Shown one piece after another: positions 42,074-49,430 of a stretch of 49,430 nucleotides of DNA. The first letter of the stretch is position 1. Every line of letters starts with the position of its first letter. Made by a program: the position numbers and the translations under genes. The stretch spans positions 1-49,430 of the forward strand of contig RPGQ01000017.1 in assembly GCA_004193595.1 (NCBI GenBank), read 5' to 3'. The DNA comes from Desulfobacteraceae bacterium Eth-SRB2 (GTDB lineage: Bacteria > Desulfobacterota > Desulfobacteria > Desulfobacterales > UBA11574). Under the pieces are notes generated by a model. The model searched no databases. It worked only from the letters and a program-made list of their open reading frames with translations, and was not told the origin of the DNA.

Positions 42074-43654
42074 TTACTCCTTCATGCCCGTGGTGGATAA
42101 GAATGTTACCAGCCTTGAGTGCAACGGTTTCTGCTGGTTTTGTTTTACATAATATCCGCTTGATGCCATATGAATGGCTTTACATTTTCCGTAATGGCCG
42201 ATTTTGTTGCAGCCTTTGGGTTTGGATATGCTCTCATGGACGATGATCTTATCATCAGTGAATTCAAATTTTCTTATGGCTTTTCCACTTATAGCTTTGG
42301 GGCTTGTCATAAGCATTCTAACAATATACTTTTTGAAAAGGTTCCCTATATAAACAGATCGAAAGAAGGTCAAGCCAAGAATTCGTAACAGAACCGACGT
42401 TGCAGGATTTAAAAAAGATTCATTTTTAATGGAAAAGCTTGCATGAATTGTACCGTTAGTAAAATTTTGCTTTTCATCAAACTGTTGGGTGGAAAATCGT
42501 TTACCGTTTGTAAGACGACCGAAAATTCCACCATGTTCAGTATCAAGCACCCCTTTTTCTTTATCGAAAACTTTGAGAGTACCGCCCTTTTTGTAGTTTG
42601 TGATTGCGTAATATCGGTCAGATGAATGAATATATATCCCGGCATGGTCAAATATTTTTGAAAAAACCTTCACATACGGCGCCTGGGGTGCCTCCCTAAT
42701 TTTTTCACCACCCGTTTCATAATGCAGTGCAGCAACGGCGTATGCATTGATAAGCGGTATAAAATTGTTGGTATCAATATCCTGCGGGAAAATATGATTA
42801 CCATTCAATATCCCTTTATGCAACAGAGTGGCAATCAGTGCAAATTCATCAGATATTGGCGACAGGCCGATAATTCCTGCAGGGTAATACACCTCCGTGT
42901 TTCTGGAGCCATAAAGGCCGCCAATTGTACCATCCGGTTGGACAAAATACTTGAGAAATGAGCCGCTTTTTATCAAGCTTTCCAATAAATCTTCATCTTT
43001 CGTTATTTCATAAGCGCAGGAGAGATAGAACGTACATAAAGTCTGATATCCCGGATCTGCTCCTTCGTATTCCCGGTACCAGCCTTCTTTTGACTGATGT
43101 TTGTATATAATGGATAGGAACTCTTTCCCTCGTTTAGACGCTTCTCCGGTTAACGTATTCCATAACTCAATAGCTGCAAACCCGGTGCTCAGATGGTTGG
43201 AAATAATGGCATGTTCCTCATTGTTATATGTGATGAAATGTATAAGCGGCCTGATGATACTCAGGTATTCATTCTTCTGTTTCTCAATAAGATAGGAACC
43301 AAGATGCCGGATTGCTGAAAGCACATCAAAGGCTACCAGCGCGGTAACACAGAAAGAGTGTTCATTCGGATAGGCTTCCAGGAGAGAACCTTTTTTGGAC
43401 TTTATTCTGGCGATTGCCCTTATGGCACTGTCGATAACTTCAAGGGTGAACTCAATATTTCCGATGATGCCTAATTTGATCGCTATAGCCAGCGAATGAA
43501 CGCCCCCCTGCATAGTCGCATTTACAAAGTCCGACACTTTCCATCCCCAGTACAGCCGATCTCCATATCCATAAGTTGAGGAACATGGATCAAGATTATA
43601 GAGGCTAAAAAGTTTTGGAAGATTGTCCTGGAGCACTTTTTTATAAGGATTCAT
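42074..43654 (-). CDS. Unknown 526-aa protein, alpha/alpha-toroid-like with C-terminal beta domain
   Basis: I do not recognise this protein. Residues 1-310 look helical and repetitive, with aromatic-rich pairs (STYGYGDRLYWGWKVSDFVN, EGWYREYEGADPGYQTLCTF, SNHLSTGFAAIELW), which is how alpha/alpha toroids of polysaccharide lyases, hydrolases and epimerases look. From about 330, alternating short strands (GIYIHSSDRYYAITNYKKGG, KVFDKEKGVLDTEHGGIFGR) suggest a beta-sandwich like that of heparinase II/III-type lyases. No signal peptide, so it acts in the cytoplasm or is moved otherwise. It is next to the deacetylase-like gene (47-bp gap) and upstream of the aminotransferase. Confidence 0.5.
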   Translation of the reverse strand: MNPYKKVLQDNLPKLFSLYNLDPCSSTYGYGDRLYWGWKVSDFVNATMQGGVHSLAIAIKLGIIGNIEFTLEVIDSAIRAIARIKSKKGSLLEAYPNEHSFCVTALVAFDVLSAIRHLGSYLIEKQKNEYLSIIRPLIHFITYNNEEHAIISNHLSTGFAAIELWNTLTGEASKRGKEFLSIIYKHQSKEGWYREYEGADPGYQTLCTFYLSCAYEITKDEDLLESLIKSGSFLKYFVQPDGTIGGLYGSRNTEVYYPAGIIGLSPISDEFALIATLLHKGILNGNHIFPQDIDTNNFIPLINAYAVAALHYETGGEKIREAPQAPYVKVFSKIFDHAGIYIHSSDRYYAITNYKKGGTLKVFDKEKGVLDTEHGGIFGRLTNGKRFSTQQFDEKQNFTNGTIHASFSIKNESFLNPATSVLLRILGLTFFRSVYIGNLFKKYIVRMLMTSPKAISGKAIRKFEFTDDKIIVHESISKPKGCNKIGHYGKCKAIHMASSGYYVKQNQQKPLHSRLVTFLSTTGMKE

Positions 43655-43701
43655 TTGTTTAATCCAAAATGGTCACGGAGAAACTCAATGATTTATTTTC
43701 A

Positions 43702-45033
43702 TCATGTGACCTTGTGTCCCTGGTGACGCAGGATTTTTTTGTATAATTCATGCCATTGGTAGTCACTGTTACAAACCCGCTGGTGCCAAGATATTGAAAT
43801 ATGAGGCTTTTTATGAAGTCTAAGGCCTGTCAGGATATCCATTGCTTTTTCAGACATGTTTTCAACATGTTTCGCGCCGTAATCGTAAATATTAGCATCC
43901 ATGATTACCTGAGGGGTAATCATATAATCAAAGGGCTTCTTATTTTTGTGATCATAAGGCCTGTATCTACAAGCAATTCCGCTTCGGTATCCCATACGGT
44001 CGTTCCATCCAAGGGTTGAGTCGTACTTAAACAGTTTATTATGAATGTGAGGTGTCGTGGTTTCTTCATACCTTAGCCAGTGTTGGCGAACCTTTCTTAC
44101 TTTCGTTCCTATAGAATTTTCAAGGATTGCCTTTTCTTTGGAAAGCCTTTCCTCATTTGTAGCGCTATGGAAACTCCCATGGAGTCCCACCTCAAACCTC
44201 TCATGTATCAGATGCCGGAGCTTTTTCTGGAGCTTGACATTTGCGGTAGTATCGTAGGACGGGTCAATCAGCCATGATTTAAGATCGCGTTTATTCGTTT
44301 TTGCATATACATAAAATACGGAGCGAATATCGGCTCTTTTTTCCAGCTCTTCCCAGTAGTCAAAGCACCAGCAAGACGGGTTTGATATAAAAAAGGACAG
44401 GGTTTTATTCATCTGCCTGACAAAGGAAGAGGGGATAAAGAAGCTTTTTAATGCATTAAATCCATTAAAAACGGTCTGCTTGAATCTGAGTTGCAGTGTC
44501 TTTCGAATATAATCGACATCATGGGAATACTCGATGATCGGTTTTTGTTTTTGACCAAAGGGTAAGTTTGGAAAGTTTTTTTTGATTATCTTTTCCAGTT
44601 CATTAAAATAAAAATTTACCACAGGAATGTCAAATGCAGACTTGTCCTCGAGGGGATGGTTGAAACTATAGCTTTTAATTTTATTCCCTCTGATCTCGCT
44701 CTGATATTCTTCCAGCCGTGACAGAAAAACAAATGCATTCCAGAACAGGTCATAATTGCAAGCAAAGCGGCTATCTTTCCCCTCGGTGCCTTTTAAAATA
44801 AATAGATTTCTGGAAATTTTTATTATTTTTCCACCAGGCTGGACATATGATCGATCTGGAATACAGACGCTTTCTGAAGGATTTACACCATATGTGATGA
44901 TATGGGTTGCGCTTGTGCTACTTTCTTGAGGAATAACCTGTATGGGAAATTCAACCCTGTTGATCCGGGAAAATTCCTCCAGAATGTAAACAAGCCATTC
45001 AATGTCTCGCAGATTTGTAGAGATGTTAAGCAT
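43702..45033 (-). CDS. Polysaccharide deacetylase-like protein (DUF7033 type)
   Basis: A protein of 443 aa from the ATG at 45033. The reading frame stays open to 45093, but those 20 codons lie in the repeat element at 45044-45185, so the shorter start is preferred. The N-terminal half (about 10-165) is of the DUF7033 kind; the C-terminal half is a NodB/deacetylase-like barrel with IIEYSHDVDYIRKTL (HDxD metal site), FEVGLHGSFHSATNEERLSK (His pair) and ISISWHQRVC. It may remove N-acetyl groups or act on a lipid-linked sugar. No signal peptide. It neighbours the unknown 526-aa protein; the two may act together. Confidence 0.72.
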   Translation of the reverse strand: MLNISTNLRDIEWLVYILEEFSRINRVEFPIQVIPQESSTSATHIITYGVNPSESVCIPDRSYVQPGGKIIKISRNLFILKGTEGKDSRFACNYDLFWNAFVFLSRLEEYQSEIRGNKIKSYSFNHPLEDKSAFDIPVVNFYFNELEKIIKKNFPNLPFGQKQKPIIEYSHDVDYIRKTLQLRFKQTVFNGFNALKSFFIPSSFVRQMNKTLSFFISNPSCWCFDYWEELEKRADIRSVFYVYAKTNKRDLKSWLIDPSYDTTANVKLQKKLRHLIHERFEVGLHGSFHSATNEERLSKEKAILENSIGTKVRKVRQHWLRYEETTTPHIHNKLFKYDSTLGWNDRMGYRSGIACRYRPYDHKNKKPFDYMITPQVIMDANIYDYGAKHVENMSEKAMDILTGLRLHKKPHISISWHQRVCNSDYQWHELYKKILRHQGHKVT

Positions 45034-45043
45034 AGTTAGCCAT

Positions 45044-45185
45044 GAGACCTTTGAAAAACGCCCCTTTTTGCTCAATTTCTGCGTCAGGCTCAAATTTTAA
45101 TCCTCAAAACACTCAATGTGTTCCTGTGGTTAAAATTATCGCCTTTCTTGAACTTAAACAAAAATTGACATTTTTCAAAGGTCTC
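45044..45185. mobile_element. MITE-like element, 15-bp terminal inverted repeats (GAGACCTTTGAAAAA)
   Basis: Left end GAGACCTTTGAAAAA (45044-45058) and right end TTTTTCAAAGGTCTC (45171-45185) are perfect 15-bp inverted repeats framing 112 bp with no gene. The element lies exactly between the two convergently ordered minus-strand genes and extends the upstream reading frame of the deacetylase artificially. Similar single ends occur at 12621-12635 and 48108-48122. Confidence 0.75.
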
Positions 45186-45205
45186 GACATTATTGCAAAT
45201 TATAT

Positions 45206-47110
45206 TTACTGGATTTCATTTCCATCAAGAAACACTCTGTGCCATAACTCAATACACAACGCACCCCATATCTGTCTGCCGAATTTATCTTCCTTCTGAA
45301 TTAAATGCTCCAAGCCTTTTGGATCAAACAAACCCCTTTCCCGACAGGATGTTGAGAGAAGCGTATCAGATACAAATTCATTAAGGGGACCATCCCACCA
45401 TTCTCTGAGTGGCACAGGAAAACCCATTTTATCCTTTCGATCTAAAATGGGTTTGGGAAGCAGTGAGGCCATGGCCTGTTTTAATACATATTTGGTTTTG
45501 CCACCTTTGAACTTAACCGCCGGAGGCATACTGGCCACCAGTTGGGCTATCCTTGGATCAAGAAACGGCATTCGGGACTCCAGAGACACAGCCATGCCCA
45601 CCCGGTCATCCACCTGCAAAATTGCGGGAAGCAGAGTTTGTTGGTCGAAATGGGTCATTTTGTTAAAGTAAGACAGGGTGTCCGGATGGTTAAATATGTT
45701 GCTGAATTGTTCGAAAACAGCGTCACTATCGTATTCAGCCCATATATCCGGATGCAATATCTGTTTAAGATCATGACTTCGATCGATAAGACGAAAGTAT
45801 CGCTGATCCATCGGCTCAAATAAGTCTGCCCGCCAAAAAGCTTTAAGCATAGGAACATATTGTTGTAGTATAGATAGGTTGGGTATGATCGATTCCAGTT
45901 CTACTATGTACCGCCCCTCTTCCTGAGTCTCAAAGATTGCTCCTTTTAAACATTGCTCTAAATAGGCTATTAGATAACGTGCATAGCCACCGAATATTTC
46001 ATCCCCGCCTTGTCCGCCAAGGACTACTGTCACCTGTTCTTTTGCCAACTTTGATACCATATACTGAGGGAATAGGCCCGGACCTGCTGCCGGTTCATCC
46101 ATATAATATATCAGTTTTGGGAGCAGCTCTACAAAGTTTTCTGCAGACGGGATGACTTCATATAATTTGCATTGCTGGGAGTTCGCCAACAGTTTGGAAT
46201 AGTGACTTTCATCATAGTCTGGACTTTCAGAAAATTTTCCGGTAAAACATTTTAAATCCTTGCCGAACTGCAATCTTGCCAGACATACAATGCAACTTGA
46301 ATCCACACCTCCACTCAAATAAGCTCCCACCGGAACATCACTGCGCAATTGCCCCCGGATAGAATCCTGCAAAAGTAAAAGTAACTTATCAGAAAAATAT
46401 TCTTCCGTATGGTGTGTGTCTATAGAATAGTTCACGCTCCAAAACTTCTTATGAACCAAACCATCTTTATCAGGGTGCCATAACAAATATTGAGCAGGCT
46501 CCAGTTTCTTTACATCTTTGAAAAGGGTGCGACGGTTCAAGCAAAACTGAAACGTTAGATATTGGTTAAGGGAAACGTGATCCAGATGGGGCTGTATTTC
46601 GGGATGGCGGAACAATGCCTTTATTTCTGAAGCAAATACCAGGCCGCCATCGGGCAGGAGAAAGTAATAAAACGGTTTCATACCGAAATGATCTCTTGCA
46701 GCCCAAAAAAGGTTTTGCCTGGCATCATAGATGGCAAAAGCGAACATACCATTGAGATGTTCGAGACAATTCCGGCCATGTTCTTCATAAAGTTTGAGCA
46801 ACACCTCAGTGTCTGAAAACGTCTTGAAACGAGCACCCCGCTGGATAAGTTCTTGCCTCAGTTCCAGGTAGTTATAGATTTCACCGTTGAAGACGATGGT
46901 GATATTTCCATCCACGGATTGCATGGGCTGGGCTCCAAATTCTATGTCAATTACTGCCAGTCGCTTATGGCCAAAAATAAAATTTGTATCTGAAACCAGA
47001 CCTTCTCCGTCCGGACCTCTATGAGCCAGAAGTGTCATCATTTTTTCAACAACCCCTAGACTCTCACCATGCGAGGCAGAAGGACCAACAATTCCACATA
47101 TTCCACACAT
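45206..47110 (-). CDS. Asparagine synthetase-type amidotransferase (AsnB family), copy 2
   Basis: A 634-aa glutamine-dependent enzyme beginning MCGICGIVGPSAS (catalytic Cys2 after Met removal). RLAVIDIEFGAQPMQ and FNGEIYNYLELRQELI mark the glutaminase domain; VPVGAYLSGGVDSSCIVCLA gives the synthetase PP-loop, and DDRVGMAVSLESRMPFLDPR the active-site region. It is clearly diverged from copy 1 (30857), so the two probably amidate different acceptors. WbpS-type amidotransferases of this family amidate uronic acids in O-antigens, which suits its place between WbpI and the other sugar genes. Confidence 0.9.
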   Translation of the reverse strand: MCGICGIVGPSASHGESLGVVEKMMTLLAHRGPDGEGLVSDTNFIFGHKRLAVIDIEFGAQPMQSVDGNITIVFNGEIYNYLELRQELIQRGARFKTFSDTEVLLKLYEEHGRNCLEHLNGMFAFAIYDARQNLFWAARDHFGMKPFYYFLLPDGGLVFASEIKALFRHPEIQPHLDHVSLNQYLTFQFCLNRRTLFKDVKKLEPAQYLLWHPDKDGLVHKKFWSVNYSIDTHHTEEYFSDKLLLLLQDSIRGQLRSDVPVGAYLSGGVDSSCIVCLARLQFGKDLKCFTGKFSESPDYDESHYSKLLANSQQCKLYEVIPSAENFVELLPKLIYYMDEPAAGPGLFPQYMVSKLAKEQVTVVLGGQGGDEIFGGYARYLIAYLEQCLKGAIFETQEEGRYIVELESIIPNLSILQQYVPMLKAFWRADLFEPMDQRYFRLIDRSHDLKQILHPDIWAEYDSDAVFEQFSNIFNHPDTLSYFNKMTHFDQQTLLPAILQVDDRVGMAVSLESRMPFLDPRIAQLVASMPPAVKFKGGKTKYVLKQAMASLLPKPILDRKDKMGFPVPLREWWDGPLNEFVSDTLLSTSCRERGLFDPKGLEHLIQKEDKFGRQIWGALCIELWHRVFLDGNEIQ

Positions 47111-47176
47111 ATGTTTATTCTCCGAATTTACAAAAACGAGTGTAAATCATGCTGCTATTCATATCATACATTTTAT

Positions 47177-48040
47177 TTAACCACCTATCTGGCATACAGT
47201 ACTCCGGCGGACGTATTGCCTGCCAAACAACCTGAGGGCTTCATCGGGGCTTTTTTTATAAGCATCCGGCAGGCCCTTATAATACATTTGCCAACCTCCA
47301 AACGGCCAGTGGTAGAGTAACGCCATGGTAAAATAGCCTAAGGTAGTAATGCTTGTGACCATTTTACTCGGGCTGGCCTTTTTATCATAACGAAGCTCAA
47401 ATGGAATTTCTGCAAAACGGCACCCCATGAGCTTGAGTTTAACAATTATTTCCAGAGTTGAGGTAAAGCCCAAACCCTTTAATTGAATAAATCCATTGCC
47501 AAATATTTTAATCGCATCTTTTATAACCTTGACCCGATAGGCTCGATAACCACAAGAGTAATCCCTCACCCCTTGAATATTAAACATGATTTTCATAAAC
47601 ACATTCGCTGTGTAGCTGATAAAGGCGCGATAAGCATTTACTCCCCTTTGCCCGCCACCCGGCTGGAAACGGGAAGTATTGACCACGTCATAGCCTTCAT
47701 TTAGTTTGTCGATGAGCGCAAAAATATATCCCGGTTCATGGGTGTCATCGCAATCTAACCGAACGATGATATCATTTTCATCTGCATGCTCAGCAATATA
47801 TTCAAACCCATCCCTTTCAGTTTCTCCGAGGCCACGGTTCATTTTATGTACCACAATATCCAGTGGATAATCATCGCGTATCTGTCGTAACACTTGAGCC
47901 GTACTATCTATACTTCCATCTTCAACCACAACAATACGATACTCCAACCCCTTTTCTCTGAACATATTCTTAATTTTGGGAAACATTAATGGAATAGAGT
48001 TTTCCTCGTTAAACGCGGGAAGTATGATCCAGACTTTCAT
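47177..48040 (-). CDS. GT2 glycosyltransferase (DPM1-like)
   Basis: A 287-aa family 2 enzyme: WIILPAFNEENSIPLMFPKI, VVVEDGSIDSTAQVLRQI, KMNRGLGETERDGFEYI and IIVRLDCDDTHEPGYI with the metal-binding DCDD, followed by FNIQGVRDYSCGYRAYR and PFELRYDKKASPSKM. A C-terminal hydrophobic stretch (GYFTMALLYHWPFGGWQM) may touch the membrane. Typical of polyprenyl-phosphate glycosyltransferases in O-antigen or glycolipid synthesis. It lies 99 bp from the WbpI-like gene. Confidence 0.88.
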   Translation of the reverse strand: MKVWIILPAFNEENSIPLMFPKIKNMFREKGLEYRIVVVEDGSIDSTAQVLRQIRDDYPLDIVVHKMNRGLGETERDGFEYIAEHADENDIIVRLDCDDTHEPGYIFALIDKLNEGYDVVNTSRFQPGGGQRGVNAYRAFISYTANVFMKIMFNIQGVRDYSCGYRAYRVKVIKDAIKIFGNGFIQLKGLGFTSTLEIIVKLKLMGCRFAEIPFELRYDKKASPSKMVTSITTLGYFTMALLYHWPFGGWQMYYKGLPDAYKKSPDEALRLFGRQYVRRSTVCQIGG

Positions 48041-48139
48041 ATTCGACTCCTCAAGTTCATGTCATCTTTATCGTCAATAGGTGCAAGTGACTTTGCAAAA
48101 TGAGACGTTTTACAAAGGTCTCAGAGACAGGTTCCGGCT

Positions 48140-49225
48140 CTACATTCTTGATGTCAGTTTTGTTAAAATTGCTACAATTTTTTCATTGGCTTTGCCGTTG
48201 CCATATAACTCCGGATCGGAATCAATCTTTTTTCCTGTCATTGTCCGATAAGCCTGATAGATAGTTTTCCTATTGCTTCCTGCTAATGTATTGACGCCAT
48301 GTTCAACCAATTCTACCCACTCGGTTTGCTCCCTCAACGTTACACAGGGTACATTAAACCAGTAAGCTTCTTTCTGTACACCCCCGGAGTCGGTAAGAAT
48401 AACATGGGCATTCTTTTCTAAAAGCAGCATGTCAAGATAGGGAACAGGATCAATGGTTTTTAATTTTAAGTTTTTAATTTTTAGTTCCGAATTCCTTAAA
48501 TATTGTTTGGTACGGGGATGTACGGGTAATATTATCCGTGTTTCTTCATTTATCAAAGCAAGAGCTTCGATAATATTCCTAAGCCTATCGGGGTGATTTG
48601 TATTTTCGGCCCGATGCACGGTTGCCAGTGCATAGCATTTTGGCTTCAATTTCATTCTCTCTAATACATCAGAATTTCGCTCGGCCAGCTTGATATTATG
48701 AAGAATGGAATCGTACATGACATCGCCTACAAGATGAACTCCTTTGGTAATTCCTTCGTGTTCGAGATTTTTAACAGCGGTTTTAGTGGGGCAGAAAAGA
48801 AGATCTGACATATGATCCGTCAGCACTCGATTATGTTCCTCCGGCATCTTCCTGTTAAAAGATCGTAGCCCGGCCTCCACATGCGCAACAGGAATATGTA
48901 ATTTCACTGCCGCAAGCGCTCCGGCCAATGTGGAATTTGTATCCCCATAGACCAACACACCGCCAGGCCTTTCGGCCAAGAGAACATTCTCGATTTGCAT
49001 CAACATCACACCGGTTTGCTTGCCATGGGACCCTGATCCTACTTCCAGGTTTACATCAGGTTCCGGCAATTCCATCTCATCAAAAAAGACACGGGACATT
49101 TCATAATCATAGTGTTGTCCCGTATGAATCATAAACTCCTGGTGTTCCGTTTGCCGAAGCACTTTACTGACAGGAGAAGCTTTAATAAACTGAGGACGAG
49201 CTCCTACAATACTCACAACTTTCAC
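48140..49225 (-). CDS. UDP-N-acetylglucosamine 2-epimerase family, WbpI-like
   Basis: A 361-aa non-hydrolysing 2-epimerase of the WecB/WbpI type. It begins [19 protein letters not shown], then has [56 protein letters not shown], and [19 protein letters not shown]. It would invert C2 of UDP-GlcNAc or, more likely with the adjacent WbpD-like gene, of UDP-diacetamido-glucuronate. Start is GTG at 49225, sharing GTGA with the upstream stop. A short AT-rich insert (48460-48495, encoding [14 protein letters not shown]) lies in the middle. Confidence 0.85.
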   Translation of the reverse strand: MKVVSIVGARPQFIKASPVSKVLRQTEHQEFMIHTGQHYDYEMSRVFFDEMELPEPDVNLEVGSGSHGKQTGVMLMQIENVLLAERPGGVLVYGDTNSTLAGALAAVKLHIPVAHVEAGLRSFNRKMPEEHNRVLTDHMSDLLFCPTKTAVKNLEHEGITKGVHLVGDVMYDSILHNIKLAERNSDVLERMKLKPKCYALATVHRAENTNHPDRLRNIIEALALINEETRIILPVHPRTKQYLRNSELKIKNLKLKTIDPVPYLDMLLLEKNAHVILTDSGGVQKEAYWFNVPCVTLREQTEWVELVEHGVNTLAGSNRKTIYQAYRTMTGKKIDSDPELYGNGKANEKIVAILTKLTSRM

Positions 49226-49430
49226 GATACCGTCCCTTTTTCTCTGATCTGTTGTCCCACCATTTCAAACTTCCTGCCACAGGATACGCATTCAAGTTGT
49301 TCCGAAAGACGTTCTCCACACCGGCATGCCCATCCGATTTGTCGTGCCGGGTTGCCGACCATCAGGGCGTAATCGGGAACATCTGTGGTAATTACAGCGC
49401 CTGCGCCGATAAAGGCATAGCGGCCTATGG
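49222..49430 (-). CDS. WbpD-like hexapeptide acetyltransferase (C-terminal part only)
   Basis: Only the last 69 codons are in the window; the 5' end is beyond 49430. [20 protein letters not shown] and [13 protein letters not shown] are the last left-handed beta-helix coils of a UDP-sugar N-acetyltransferase (WbpD type), and the tail carries four cysteines ([21 protein letters not shown]) that could bind zinc. It would acetylate a UDP-amino sugar that the WbpI-like epimerase uses next. Its stop overlaps the GTG start of that gene, so they are translationally coupled. Confidence 0.88.
   Translation of the reverse strand, partial: IGRYAFIGAGAVITTDVPDYALMVGNPARQIGWACRCGERLSEQLECVSCGRKFEMVGQQIREKGTVS

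Noticed and set aside
45034..45093. N-terminal extension of the deacetylase-like gene
   Set aside because: Most of it lies in the terminal repeat of the element at 45044-45185; a start at 45033 is more likely.
1..49430. CRISPR array
   Set aside because: The repeats seen are short, adjacent or inverted; no regularly spaced direct repeats with unique spacers and no cas genes were found.

Overview
The window looks like a chromosomal segment of a Gram-negative, strictly or facultatively anaerobic bacterium, most likely from the former Deltaproteobacteria (Desulfobacterota, Desulfobacterales-like). I infer this from a selenocysteine tRNA, a LarC nickel-cofactor protein, a sigma-54/PilR-controlled short type IV pilin, many TPR-type membrane glycosyltransferases and a very high density of intergenic inverted and tandem repeats. 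No rRNA, integrase, transposase or CRISPR array was seen.

Region 1 (1-10.5 kb) is mostly housekeeping. It holds an HDOD-domain protein and tRNA-Sec (minus strand), then plus-strand genes for an M20 peptidase, LarC, PgpA, signal peptidase I, PyrB, PyrC, an S23-type four-helix-bundle protein and a PilR-like sigma-54 activator. The gaps between them carry different families of short repeats.

Region 2 (10.5-24.9 kb) couples a type IV pilin gene, with a good -24/-12 promoter and a strong terminator, to a surface-glycosylation gene set. Three methyltransferase genes (one fused to a GT2 glycosyltransferase) lie on the minus strand. Divergent from them is a six-gene plus-strand operon: three tandem TMTC-like (DUF1736 plus TPR) membrane proteins, one ArnT/GT39-like transferase, a DPM1-like GT2 and a methyltransferase. 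The likely logic is that GT2 enzymes load sugars on a polyprenyl carrier and the GT-C/TPR proteins transfer them to exported proteins, with the neighbouring pilin as a plausible target. That link is inference.

Region 3 (24.9-29.6 kb) is a small island of toxin-antitoxin-like modules: an unrecognised 62-aa protein with a nucleotidyltransferase (NTase), an AAA/DUF4143 ATPase, a RelB/ParE pair, and a DUF6922 plus AbiEii-like NTase pair. Decayed second copies of both NTase modules lie interleaved with the intact ones, and the island ends in a broken glycosyltransferase stub. This is the best candidate here for something not well described.

Region 4 (29.6-49.4 kb) is a large O-antigen/exopolysaccharide cluster, almost entirely on the minus strand after a bidirectional terminator. 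Read in transcription order it runs: WbpD-like acetyltransferase (cut by the window end), WbpI/WecB-like epimerase, GT2, AsnB-type amidotransferase, a MITE-like element, a deacetylase-like protein, an unknown 526-aa protein, a DegT aminotransferase, methyltransferases and a GNAT protein, a flippase, a polytopic membrane protein, a GT4 transferase, a 108-bp palindromic element, a DUF354 protein and a second AsnB-type protein. The WbpD/WbpI pair suggests a diacetamido-uronic acid sugar, which the AsnB-type enzymes may amidate.
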